From NCBI GenBank assembly GCA_036172665.1, contig CM069871.1:7998001-8062000 (forward strand): 64,000 bases of DNA, in the 5' to 3' direction. This DNA comes from Prosopocoilus inquinatus. Its lineage: Eukaryota; Arthropoda; Insecta; Coleoptera; Lucanidae. Shown here piece after piece: positions 20,285 through 31,019 of the stretch (position 1 is the first letter of the stretch; every line of letters starts with the position of its first letter). The notes beneath the pieces are model-generated. The model made no database searches, was not told where the DNA came from, and worked only from the letters and a program-made list of their open reading frames with translations. The translations under genes were made by a program, and so were the position numbers.

Positions 20285-20660
20285 AGTTTCCGGAACGGAA
20301 ACTGTAGTAACGATCGGGAGCGTAATTTCTCTCTTCTGCGAGAGAATGTTTTCACTTTCCGGTGCATAATCTGAAATTCCTTAATTTACGCGGAGGGCGA
20401 GCGGGCGGGTGGGAGGGAGGGAGGGCGGGTAGGCGCCCCCGGGGCGGCAGACATTCGGTTTCGCCGCGATTCGCTCTCTCCGCATATTCATATTCGCAGC
20501 TAATTTCAGCCATTGTTATTTTTGAAGTTTAATTAAAAGTTACACCACGAACTAATCCACGGGCTCGCCGTTCTGTTCCTTAATTCGCGGTGAAAAACTC
20601 GTCTGTATCCAGACGGCGCAGTTCAGCCAACCGGCACACCGTTATGGCGTGATATCGTTT
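20285..20660. promoter_or_regulatory. G+C-rich unique island with G-quadruplex motif
   Basis: Seven G-runs separated by one base occupy 20403-20429 (GGGCGGGTGGGAGGGAGGGA and on), a strong plus-strand quadruplex candidate. It is followed by CGCCCCCGGGGCGGC and then a unique segment with TTCATATTCGCAGC and AATTAATCC-like motifs. This resembles a regulatory module; function is inferred. Confidence 0.35.
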
Positions 20661-21060
20661 CTGTTTTTAATTTTTAGGTATGTGGACTGTGCGATGAGGT
20701 TGCTTATCTCAGTGTGGTGTAATTTTGTTGTGTTTCCAAAATACAAACTTCCTGTAATTATTAGTGTTCGCGAATTTGAATTCGAAATTAACTAATTAAT
20801 TAGTGTACAGTCGTCGAGTACATTAAAACAAGTACAGTACAGTCTATTAAACGTAAAAGTATTTCAGTGCTTCGTGTTCGCTAAATTAAGCCACACACTC
20901 AATATCTTTAAAATAATAAATGTTGAAATTTTGCGCTCACGTCTGCCTTTATAATTGAAATCCTTCTTCTGGAATTTTCCGCTAGTCTGCCTGCGATCGA
21001 CTGTTAAAAATAGATCATTCTGTTCTACTAGAATGTAATACTATTTTGTAAATTTTTATT
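20661..21060. other. Non-coding, nothing recognised
   Basis: No repeat partner, exon or promoter seen in this A+T-rich segment. Confidence 0.35.
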
Positions 21061-21375
21061 TCGCCATCATCAAAAATTCGGTTATAGTTGATTTAAAACG
21101 TAGCAAAAAACCGCATTAACTCCTCACGATGATAAACGATTTTCCGAATTACAAAATCCAAGAAAATCCACACACAATGAACAGCTTTTTGTAAATGTTG
21201 TAGATTAAGAAAAAAAAATACATAATTTTCTTCTGATCATAGAACCAAAAATTACTTTCGAGGTCTGGCATGTTTACAAAATTATAAAGAAAAATTAAAT
21301 TTGATTCATTTGGGAAAATAAACCGTTTCCACAACTATGCAGCAAAAATCGCATTAAGTCCTCACGATAATAAAT
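21061..21375 (+). repeat. Interspersed repeat R (GCATTAAGTCCTCACGATGAT), two tandem units
   Basis: CGCATTAACTCCTCACGATG (21112) and CGCATTAAGTCCTCACGATA (21350) mark two units about 240 bp apart. Between them lie AATCCAAGAAAATCCACACA, ATAGAACCAAAAATTACTTT and AATTTGATTCATTTGGG. The family recurs at 23690, 26842, 27055, 28680/29540, 30955, 31670, 33505 and 36640, in both orientations. Confidence 0.75.
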
Positions 21376-21390
21376 AAACCTTCTTCCACA

Positions 21391-21552
21391 ATCTTATAAG
21401 TACATGACGGAATTATATATTTTGTTCGGGTTTATTTCGAACGAGGCGGCAAAGAGAGTGTGTGGATTCACACGTCGCTGCAGTGTTACACGTTTGCCGC
21501 CTCGTTTGTATTTAATCGAACAAAATATATAATTCCGTTCCCTACTTATAAG
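21391..21552. repeat. Long palindrome (hairpin), ~160 bp
   Basis: Outer CTTATAAGTA and TACTTATAAG, then ACGGAATTATATATTTTGTT and AACAAAATATATAATTCCGT, then AACGAGGCGGCAAA and TTTGCCGCCTCGTT are all mutually inverted, with an unpaired centre near 21470. This is a foldback element inserted next to repeat R. Confidence 0.85.
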
Positions 21553-21992
21553 CAGTGCCGTAGTAAGGAAATCTTGCGTCTGGGGGCAATATCTAGAACT
21601 TAAGGCGCGCCTTCAGGCGGCCAGGGGTTTGACCTTATACTGTGCGTATAAAAATCCAATATGGCGTCTATTTAAAATAAGAAAGTTGCTATCAATATCT
21701 TGAAAGCCGCCATCTTGAATTCTATTTTGACTTAACTTTCGACTGTATTTTATCAAACCTAGTAACTTTTATATCAAACTTTCTTTCATATTTCTTACAA
21801 TTACGAAGCTATTAGACATTAAAGAAAATAGCGATTTTCAGTTTTTCTGCGATAATATCGAAACTATTCGGAATTTTCAAATTTTCTCAAGGGCATCTGA
21901 ATTATTTTACATCAGGTTAGTTTATATTGATTTTTTTGAACAATGGAGTTTCTAGAATATGTATTTTAAATTAAAAAAGATTGAATGTAAGG
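21553..21992. other. Transposon fragments, no gene
   Basis: CCGTAGTAAGGAAATCTTGC at 21558 is shared with AGTGAGGAAATCTTGCC at 31009. CCAGGGGTTTGACCTTA (21622) echoes CGGGGGTTTGACCTTA at 7767. The rest is A+T-rich. Confidence 0.4.
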
Positions 21993-21994
21993 TA

Positions 21995-23534
21995 CAGTGT
22001 GGTCCATTTTTGATGGTTTTACAGGGTTTCTCAGTTATTTATAGGAATAGAAGAAAACCGTTTTCGCGACCCAATGCTACTTTTTCAAGAAAAACTCAGT
22101 GATTGAAATTAACCTCCGCCCACAATAATTTTTATATCCGTAGATGCGTATTTCGGCAGCTAAGCTAAAAATTATTGTGGGCGGAGGTTAATTTCAATTA
22201 TCTCTTAAACCTCTGTATCCTTTACTATTTTAGTAAAAACTCAGTGGAGAAAACAGAAGTTAACTATCTCGATTCGTTCGGGAAGTATCGGCCGAAAACG
22301 AATTTTTCCGAAAAATTATTTTTCACAATATCTCAGTTGTTTGACAAGATATTTTGAAAATTTAAAAACTATTTTATTCAGAAATTAACACTGATTTTAC
22401 TGACAGTACTGACATCTTTTGTAGAAATTGCACAAATTCTGCGAAACAGACTGTAACTTTCTAATTTTAAATGGAAACCGCAGTTGGCTATGACACGAAT
22501 AAATTGCTTGTTTAATGAGGTTTTCAAAAATGTAAAGTTTCATATAATTATTTTTTCAAATAATAAAGATACTAATTATTTTTTCTTTTCCAGTAGCTAA
22601 CAAGCCATCCATGACACCAAAAACAAAAAAAAATAGTTCAATTGTTTTCCCTAAAAATCAATTATTGTTAAGTAAAACAGCTAATATAATTCAATAAATA
22701 AATAGCTACGAGATAGATAATATTAATGCATTTGTTTAAGGAATTATTCAAATGTCGGATATCTTTTAAGTTTAATAATGCTTTCGAGAACTTTTGTATA
22801 TTAATAAATGTAATCGCGGATAGAAGTGAAATATCTAAGACGTTTTGCTAATATAAAATTTAAGATTTAATAATTTCAACGGAACATACAACGTATAATT
22901 TTTCAAAACTGCATTGACAGTTAATCCACATTTACATTACTTGTAGTTTTATGAGTTCTCTAATAGCATTACATATTTATTTTGTTAAATTTAATTACCT
23001 GCATTATTTATTCTAATAATAGTTTTTTGAGGAAAACAACTGAATTTTCTTTTGTTTCCATTGTCATAGATAGCTTGATAGGTACTGCAGTATAAGGAAA
23101 GTTAGTATCTTTTTTATTTATAAAAATAATTATATCAAACTTTATATTTTTGAAAACCTCATTAAACAAGCAATTTATTTGTGTCACAGCCAACTGCGGT
23201 TTCCATTTAAAATTAAAAAGTTACAGTCTGTTTTGCAGAATTGGTGCAATTTCTACAAAAGATAATAATGTCAGTGAAATCAACGTTAATTGCTGAATAA
23301 AATAGTTTTTGAATTTTCAAAATATCTTGTCAAACAACTGAGATATTGTGAAAAATAATTTTTCGGAAAAATTCGTTTTCGGCCGATATTTCCCGAACGA
23401 ATCGAGATAGCTAACTTTTGTTTCTCCCGCTGTGTTTTTGTCGAAAAAGTAGCATTGGGTCGTGAAAACGATTTTCCTCTATTCCTATAAATAACTGAGG
23501 AACCCTGTAAAACCATCAAAAATGGTCCACTCTG
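21995..23534. mobile_element. 1.54-kb TA element with very long inverted arms
   Basis: CAGTGTGGTCCATTTTTGAT follows TA (21993-21994), and ATCAAAAATGGTCCACTCTG precedes TA (23535-23536). The arms stay inverted for 400-550 bp, for example ATGGAAACCGCAGTTGGCTA (22471) against AGCCAACTGCGGTTTCCAT (23189). The left arm is split by a 133-bp retroelement (22102-22234). The unique centre is about 500 bp with no transposase. It shares ends with the MITE at 16690. Confidence 0.85.
22090..22246. mobile_element. 133-bp hairpin retroelement with 12-bp target duplication
   Basis: AAAAACTCAGTG at 22090-22101 and 22235-22246 flanks an insert of 133 bp. The undamaged right arm of the host element confirms the empty site. 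The insert folds: GAAATTAACCTCCGCCCACA (22104) pairs with its inverted copy (22172-22195). In its left arm, GATGCGTATTTCGGCAGCTA is the inverse of TAGCTGTCGAAATACGTATC in the 62117 element. It is a truncated, head-to-head member of that family. Confidence 0.85.
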
Positions 23535-23536
23535 TA

Positions 23537-24479
23537 CATAGGCAAATATTAAAATTCCAATAACTCAAAACTACTATCGGTGGATTTGGTCACCTTCTCT
23601 TGTAGACTGAGGATATGTACTTTGAACCCAAACATTAAAATATTTAATATATTCGACAAAGTAAAAGCACAATTTGGAATATCGTTTATTACTGTGAGGA
23701 GTTAATGCGACTTTTTTTTTTGTGAAATTGTGGTGGTTTTCAAACGAATCAAATCATGTTCGTTTTATTTAAACCTACCATAACCGAGTAGAATTCTTTT
23801 AGAATCCATTAAAAAAAAAATTGGAACGTTTCCGGTGCGTTCGAGCGTCATTTTGCAAAATGGTTGATCATTAATGACATGCACATAAAATCTGAATGAA
23901 AATGTGAACGCCAAAGTGGACATCATTCTCCTGCGATTATGTATTCCATTATTGTCATGAATATAAATTATACGGTTACGTCGAAGACCTAGTGAGATCC
24001 TCCATTATACAAAAGCAATTTAAGTATAGCCCCTATATATTTATATGCCAGTTAGGTCTGTATAATCGGCAATTTTCAATGCTCAACCTCTCCGCTCTAT
24101 AACTTCGTCGAAATCCCTGCCTCGGCGACATGCAGTCGCCTTAACTTTCCAGATTTTCCGATCATCGACGACTAATAAAAAAAGAACGAAAAAGTTTGCA
24201 CCCTGCCACCCTCCCCCCCTGTGGCATACGCTTTTTTTTTTTAAACAAAACTTTTTCTTCAAATATCTGAGATTATTCGAATTTACATAATAATTAAAAC
24301 TCTTTTTTTTTTTGAAATGGTAAACACATACATCACCCCCCATACCGCCCTTCACCGAATTAAAAGGAAAGAACTTATTCCTCTTTGTCGTTCCGGGTAA
24401 ATTTACAGAGCACTTAAATATTCCCGTTGTACGTATTTGTCCTGCCTGCGACTTGTCGAAAAAAAAAGCTTTTAATTTC
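23537..24479. other. Non-coding with an R-repeat fragment
   Basis: ACTGTGAGGAGTTAATGCGAC at 23693 with CAAACGAATCAAATCATGTTCG after it is an inverted, decayed copy of repeat R. No gene signal elsewhere. Confidence 0.45.
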
Positions 24480-24900
24480 GTCGGTAAATAAACAGGCCGC
24501 GCAGATTTTCGTTACTACATCATTTATTACTTCTAATGGAAGTCGCCCCCGCGCCCCCCCCCCCTCCCACCCGTAAAAGGCAAAAAGAATTTATTTATTA
24601 GAGCCTTCTTATTTTTCACTCAACGCATCCCCAATTATGTCATCGGGTCGGGGAATCTGACGAGTGACGCGCCGCGCCGCGACGTTTGAGGCGAAACGAA
24701 AGGAAGAGAAGGAAAGGAAAGGGAAGAGAGAAAAAAAAACGACCGCATAAGCCGATTAGCTGATCTCGTCAGGCTCGGCGAAAGCGAGTTAAAGAAAATA
24801 ATCAGGGAACGCTTTCGGGGAAGTTGCTCCAGTGCAGTCATTAATTAGACGTGCGGCCGATTGGTGGCGGCGCTTGACACGTTTCCACCGCCTACTTAAT
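24480..24900. promoter_or_regulatory. G+C-rich unique island, candidate enhancer
   Basis: Contains a C-run (GCGCCCCCCCCCCCTCCC near 24550), GACGCGCCGCGCCGCGACG (24665) and a purine run, then CCGATTAGCTGATC, a homeodomain-like core. No ORF with coding character. The regulatory role is inferred. Confidence 0.3.
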
Positions 24901-25600
24901 TAAAGGACGTCGTCACGGATTCAAACCTAGTGACGCCTTCTAAATCCGTAACTAAAGACTTCGGGAAAGAAATACCCTTAACAAAGTTCCTATACCAGAA
25001 CTGACGACAGAGATTAATTATCTCGAGAGCGACATTAAACTTTAATTGTTTGCAAATTATCTTCGTTCGTTTATTTTTTTTTATACGAAAGCAAAAATAG
25101 TAGACAATTATAGTTTTCTGTAATTTTCCTTTCTCCAAAATGATCCTGTTTATTAAAATATTAGTTAATTTTAATTAAATAAAATAATATATAAAAAAAA
25201 GGTTTTTTATAAGTAGGTACACAAAACACCGTAACAATATTTTTCGTTGAAAAAAAAAGAAAATATACGTTGGTCTAGAATTAAAAACCAAAAAGTTTCG
25301 TTTTGAATTTTTATTTTCTTAACTGCTTAATAAAATATAAAGTCCTCTGAATATGAAGGCAGTAATGTACAGCTGTCTATTTTTAGATTAGCTAATGTAT
25401 TTATTCTCTTCGATGTTTGTGGTTATGTTAATCAATATTCCATTGAAAAAAAAAAAAATCGCAGTAAATACTGCGTTCTATTTTTATTTCTATTTTTAAT
25501 GTATTAGATGAGTAGGTAATTAATGGCAACAAAAATAAATTACAAGCAGCGATAAATAATGCGAGCTCAAATGAAATAGACAAATAAACAAAATAATTTA
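24901..25600. other. A+T-rich, nothing recognised
   Basis: Low-complexity A/T with no repeat partner or exon seen. Confidence 0.4.
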
Positions 25601-26095
25601 AGTTAAACTTGAGAAATCTTCCAACGCAGAGCAAAACGTCGATTATAAGACGAATCAAGCGACACATAACCATACAAGAGACTTCTTTACCTAATAGAAA
25701 AAATCATTCATCTTTTCCTGCAAACAAAATCCTATAGCTATGCTACTGGTACGATTTAGTGGAATCATTTTTTTTTAAATTTTATTTAATTGTTGAATGT
25801 TAAAATAATGCAAGTTAAAATAAAATAAACAAAATTATTTTTACTTTATTAATAATATTAAAGTTAATTTAAACAGAAAAAGTTATTAAAAATAAAAATT
25901 TTATCATAATAAATTAAAAGATTCCATATAATCAATTTTGAGAAAGCTTCCAACGCAGAGCGAAACGTCGATTATAAGATGAATCAAAATGACGCATGAT
26001 CTTACAAGAGATTTCTTTATCTAATAAAAAAAATATCATTCATCTTTTTATGCAGATAAAATGCTATAGTTACGCCACTGGTGCGACTTAGTTAT
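25600..26095. repeat. Two ~160-bp direct repeats, 329 bp apart
   Basis: CTTCCAACGCAGAGCAAAACG (25618) matches CTTCCAACGCAGAGCGAAACG (25948). The match continues through CGATTATAAGA(C/T)GAATCAA and ATTCATCTTTT to a CACT/CTACTGG segment, ending GATTTAGT or GACTTAGT. On the minus strand the end reads CAGTGGCGTAACTATAG, a common start of insect retroposons. Probably two fragments of one element. Confidence 0.7.
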
Positions 26096-26841
26096 TGATT
26101 TAATATCTTAAAGAAAAATGAATGCTTGATGATCCAGTCTTAATTGGTGGTTTTGCGTGATATTCACCAACTAACTCCTAACATAAATAAAATACAGCGA
26201 AATCGAATAAAATAAAAACAATTGAGGATCGTCGATGAAAATAGAACGAAAATAAAAATTGCGTACAACTCAGCAAATCAAATTAATGTAAAAACTGACG
26301 AATTTTAATCACAATCAAAAATTTAGAAAACAGGATCCATAAAAAATAATTAAAAACTAAAATAAAGTCAAATCGAATGATGCGATCAATCGAAGGGATT
26401 TTAAAGTGTAAAATAAATTAAACTCATATCAAGTAAAAGAGAAAAAAAAACAAGAGAAGATCAATTGATGATTGAATTAAAAAAAATCAAATCAGACAAA
26501 ACAAAAACAAAGGATCATAAATTGATAGTTGCAAAACAAATGAAAAGGAAGAAAAGAAAAAAAAAACAAAGACCGATCAATTAATTGTGTTAATTAAAAA
26601 TTGAATTAAATATGGATAGTCAAGGAAGGAATTGAAGAAAACAAAAAAACGAAAGACGATCGGGACGAACCAACAAAGCAAACCTAATCAAGAGCGTTGA
26701 CGAATTTTTATCCAAAAGTTTGAACAAAAGAAGAAAAGAGGTTATGTCCTCTCCATGCGGCAAATAGATGCATTTTTTTTAAAGAAAAAATAATCGCTTG
26801 TTTTTCCTTAAAAGAAAAAAAAAAGGATCCGATTAATTTAT
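26096..26841. other. Purine-rich, low-complexity degenerate repeat
   Basis: Repeated ATCAATTGATGATTG-like, AAAATCAAATCAGACAAAAC-like and GACGAATTTT-like blocks in A-rich sequence, reminiscent of 57.7-59.0 kb. No coding content. Confidence 0.4.
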
Positions 26842-27544
26842 CATCGTGAGGACTTAATGCGATTTTTTGCTGCGTAATTTCGGAAACGTTATTTTCCCGA
26901 ACGAGTCAAATTTTGTTCGTTTCTTTACAACTTCGAAAGTAATTTTTGGTTCTATGATTTGAAGAAAATTATGTGCGTTTTAAATCTACTATGTTTACAG
27001 GAAGCTATTCATTATGTGTGAATTTTCTTGGATTTGGAATTTCGAATGGCGTTTATCATCGTAAGGGCGTAAAATGCGATTTTTTGCGGAAATGTTATTT
27101 TTCCGAACGGATCAAATTTTGGTCTTTTCTTTATAATTTTAAAACACACGCGATACAACCCTCGAAAATAATTGAGTAAAGTAACCGAATTTGAATTACT
27201 TTAGAATCCATCAAGAAACTAAAATTTAAATACGATTGCTTAAAATATTTGAAGTTAACGCTGTCTTTTTTTTTATAGAACCACTCCTTATAAAGTAAAA
27301 CTTTTTGAGATTTGTTTAAAAAAATTAATTAAAAATCGTTTTGTTTCACGGAAACTGGCCTTTAGACTTTAGATCAAAAAGAAAAAAATCGATAAAATTA
27401 AAATAAACAGATCGCTTTTTTGTTGTTACCCTTAAAAAGTTTTGAATTACGAACTTAAAATGTTGCTTCAATCTAAATTCAAAAACGTAAAGCCCAAATC
27501 AGAACGAATTTGCTTTTCTTGAAAGGGGAGGGGGCGCAATTGGA

Positions 27545-27735
27545 TTAGATTTGATGTTATAGCAAGTCTACTTAGATTGGAGTGGGGCTGTCAAGCACTC
27601 TCTGTGTAGCGCTATCTTGGCCCTAATTGGGGCCTCATCAGTAGAAGAGTAGCTCGAGAAATTCCACCGCAATCCAAACGAATTGCCTGATTTTAACCGG
27701 GAAGCCCACCTACTCAATCTGGGACACACTGTATA
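27545..27735 (-). mobile_element. Second hammerhead-bearing retroelement copy
   Basis: Read on the minus strand this segment parallels 7880-7985. GGATTGCGG precedes CTGATGAGGCC, a stem II hairpin, a palindromic stem III and CAGAGAG, and the downstream CCACTCCAATC echoes AATCCAACCC. The flank carries GACACACTGTATAC near 27723. No target duplication was found, so ends are approximate. Confidence 0.5.
27594..27650 (-). ncRNA. Hammerhead ribozyme-like motif, copy 2
   Basis: The core CTGATGA (27641-27635) is canonical. Stem II is a perfect 5-bp GGCCC/GGGCC helix with loop CAATTA (27634-27619). The next three bases are AAG where GAA is required, followed by the self-complementary TAGCGCTA and then CAGAGAG. 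The lesion differs from that of the 7911 copy (U4C), so the two broken copies imply an intact ancestor. Stem I is weaker here. Confidence 0.55.
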
Positions 27736-27899
27736 CATGTTAGTTTATAGTTTAAATGTAAATATTTTATCGTTTCTACGTACAGTCCAACATTATTTAT
27801 TTATTTCGTTTTATTGTACTCTAGTGTTTTAATAATAGGTAGATTTTATTGTGAATACAGTTTCAAAGGTCCAAAGTAGGGTATGTTTTATGATCGTTT

Positions 27900-28260
27900 C
27901 GTTTTATTATGAAATCCGAGGTAGCTTAACATCCCGTGGCCCGACATGTTTAAGCAAACGTCCCGCCACTAAATCATGTTTAGTAGCTAGTTCCCGTTAT
28001 CTCCGTGTAATACCGAGGGACATCCGTCTTAAGAATGTTATTGGTTTCGTCTTAAATGGCCCTGGCGGGATTTATGCATCGTAATCAGCTGAAATATTGG
28101 CGGCGACATCACGGAAATGGAAAACGTATTCGCCGCGATAAGTCGGACGTGATTGAGGTCAATTGTGGCGGATTATATTTGATCTACGACCTGCGGCTAG
28201 GTGGGTCTATTATATCGGCGGTCGCATGTTTACGTCGTACCATCAATTTTATTTGGTCTT
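27900..28260. promoter_or_regulatory. Unique island inside the inverted complex, candidate enhancer
   Basis: High-complexity sequence with GGCGGGATTTATGCATCGTA, TTGGCGGCGACATCACGG and GCCGCGATAAGTCGG. The overlapping 77- and 98-codon frames show no domain or splice support. The regulatory role is inferred. Confidence 0.25.
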
Positions 28261-28696
28261 TTCTTCTTTTCGGATCTGGCAAATATAATTTATGCTTACA
28301 ATTTTACAGCAATAACCAAATCGAATACGTCAATTTTAAATTAAAAAGTTAAAAAGGCCTCACTTCTTATTCTTAATTCGCCATCGTGACAGATCTACCA
28401 TTTGTTATTTATAAACATCAAAATAAACATTTTAATTAATATTTCTAGAAATGCCAAACGTCTTATGCGTTTGTTAGAAACAAATGCTGCAAAATCAAAT
28501 TGTGTTTTTTGCTTTGTCGAATGTTTTAAATATTTTAGTGTTCCGCTTAAAACTATTGTGATTGGAGCCTTAAAATTATATCTAAGTGAAAATCAGAGTT
28601 GATGGTTTCTATCAAAAAATATAAGCGAAAGAGAAACAATATTCGATTCTTTGGAAAAACCATAATTTCACAGCAAAAAATCACGTTAAGTCCTCA

Positions 28697-29534
28697 GGGT
28701 CTAGGACAATTCGCCATCGCCGATTTGTCGTCGCCAATTCGTCGTTGTCGTCGTACAATTCACTGCCGGAAAACTCGCCGTCGGTAAATTCGCCGTCAGC
28801 GATTAAAGTTAAAGTACATAAAGTCCAGGTACATATCCAAATAATAATATACCGATAATTATATGTAAATGAAATAAAGAAGTTAACATAATTAATGGAA
28901 AATAAAATAATTTGTAATTAATTAAATCTGATACATAGATAAAGAAACAGATAAAAAAATTTGGTTTTCAGGAAATATTTCTTATTCTTCAGGGTGTTCT
29001 TAAAATCCCTCCAATTCTTCTTTTTTATATCTTCAGATTCTGCTCAAAATCATATTGATTTTCATATCAATCAAAATCACTACACATCAAAAGTCGACTG
29101 CTTTCAAAATATTGATTCATGAAAGCTCGTCATTTAAAATTATAAATTGAAAAAGGGGTTCCATTAAAAAAGAAAATTAGAACTATGATTATGTGTACGT
29201 ACAGCACCAATTCTTTCCTAATTTTGTGTCTTACGGTGGTCGCACTGTAATTAGGAATTTATTTTAACTTGAAATAGAAAAACAATAGGAAGGTCCATTT
29301 TAATATACTTGAAACGTACTGAAATTATAGTTATTTTCTTCAATTCGTAGGTATAACTTGGATATTATCGAAAATGGTCAGAAAATGTTTTAAAGCTTAT
29401 CAAGCTAACTAAAGCAGTAACATGTGACGGCGAATTGGGCGGAAGGTAGATTGGATCGACGACGAATTGGTTCTACGACAAATTGGCGACGGTGAATCGG
29501 CGACGGCGAGTTGGCGACGGCGAATCGTCCCATC
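28697..29534. mobile_element. 838-bp element with GCCGTCG-rich inverted ends, GTCCTCA duplication
   Basis: GTCCTCA at 28690-28696 and 29535-29541 flanks the insert, and other copies of repeat R (TTAAGTCCTCACGATG) show the uninterrupted site. Left GGGTCTAGGACAATTCGCC and right GGCGAATCGTCCCATC are inverted. About 100 bp at each end is a run of CGCC(G/A)TCG(C/T)CAATTCG-type motifs on one strand and their inverse on the other. The centre is A+T-rich with no ORF. I cannot name the superfamily; the 7-bp duplication is unusual. Confidence 0.85.
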
Positions 29535-30798
29535 GTCCTCACGATGATAAATGATGCTCCGAATTCTTATGATACTAGCGTGGGGCATTGTGACATAATA
29601 ATCGAATAAAATCCAAGAATATCTTTCTTTAAAATGTCAATAGTAAGCCCAGTGACAAAATCACAAAGTTGGCAACAGTAATTTGTACCGCTTCATCCCC
29701 CACCCCCTCAAAAATAAAATAAATTCGTTCTGATCTGGGCTTTACGTTTTCGAATTTAGTTTAACACAACATCTCAGGTTTTTAAATCAATACTTTTTAA
29801 GGGTTTGCAATCTTTTTATTTTAATTTTATCGATTCTTTCTTGTTGGTCTAAATTTTCCACGAAAACAAAACGATTTTTAATTACTTTATTCTTTGCAAT
29901 CCTCCAAGAAACCATGTAGGTTCATATTTAGTTTGTAAGGGATGGTTCTAAAAAAAAGACAGCCTTGACTTCAAATGTTTTAAGCAATCGTTGTTTTACT
30001 TCAATTGGTGATTGTTAATGATTAAGTCAGTTTTATGTTTTGCATATGGAATAATTTTCTTTTATAATTATTACATTCATGTATTTTGTAAGTTTAAGGA
30101 TAGATTAATTAATAGCATTTTACAGGACTCATTTATTCTATTCTTGGTAGGCAGGCGCTGCCTCGTCATTCGTAATCATGTTCCCAAATTCGTTGAACCT
30201 TTTATTTTAGTCACCTGCAAGAAGTTTTACTTAGTAAAGGCCACACTTAGAATCGTGACCGAGCCCGTCTAACCCTCTGTTCCTCGATAGGATTTTTTAA
30301 ATCATTTACTGTGAATTTTGGTCTTATAATTTGTATAGTCAAGCCTTCTAATAATTCTACAGCCAATAGTGTTCTTTCTCCCCCTTATTTGTATAACTTG
30401 AAATATGTCTTTAAAAACCAGATGTTTTTACAATTTTAGAAGAGTAAAAGAATTACTTGAACCTCTCGGCATTGGAGGCGCACTCCAATCAAGTCATAAT
30501 TTGCATTAAGTTTCAAACTATCGCGAGTAGTTTAACTTCAATATTTCGCAATCGTGTTGTTTTCTTGTCATAACTGTGTACATACATTTGTAAATAAAGG
30601 TTATAAGTTAATCGAACAAGTGTTTCGTTTTCGGGAGCTATTGTAAAACAATTAGTGCTCTTTTGGGTTCACTTCAACGGACCACGAGATCCTGGGTACC
30701 CAAAGGTGCCGCTAATCAGTGATTGATGGATTCTAAAGTAATTCAATTCGACTGTGGTGGATCTATGACGAATACGATTTTCCTTAAAGCATAGAAAC

Positions 30799-30915
30799 CA
30801 AATTATTTTCAGATAAAATAGCGACATCTTACAATCGCTTTTTGACCTGACATTGCAGTAGGATAGACAAATTGAAGCAATGTTAGGTCAAAAAGCGACC
30901 AAACAAATTATTTTC
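30799..30915. mobile_element. 93-bp hairpin insert with 12-bp target duplication
   Basis: CAAATTATTTTC at 30799-30810 and 30904-30915 flanks 30811-30903, inserted into repeat R. It starts AGATAAAATAGCGACATC and folds (CGCTTTTTGACCTGACATTG against CAATGTTAGGTCAAAAAGCG). The same start plus GACCTGACATTGC occurs at 62131-62176, tying it to the ribozyme-bearing family. Confidence 0.8.
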
Positions 30916-31019
30916 GTTCGGAAAAACAACGTTTTCGCAATTACGCAGCAAAAAATCGCATTAAGCCCTCACAATGATAAATGAACCTTGTTCTTAATTT
31001 TTATGAACAGTGAGGAAAT

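Larger units (their letters stand above)
26842..30990. repeat. Large inverted-repeat complex built on repeat R
   Basis: The left arm 26842-27535 and right arm 29690-30010 plus 30720-30990 are inverted copies. ATCGTGAGGACTTAATGCG (26848) faces CGCATTAAGCCCTCACAAT (30957). AATCGATAAAATTAAAATAAA (27388) faces TTTATTTTAATTTTATCGATT (29815). AACGTAAAGCCCAAATCAGA (27485) faces TCTGATCTGGGCTTTACGTT (29729). The left arm holds two tandem R units 213 bp apart. Inside lie a hammerhead element, a G+C-rich island and an 838-bp transposon. This could be one large decayed element or two inverted copies. Confidence 0.65.
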
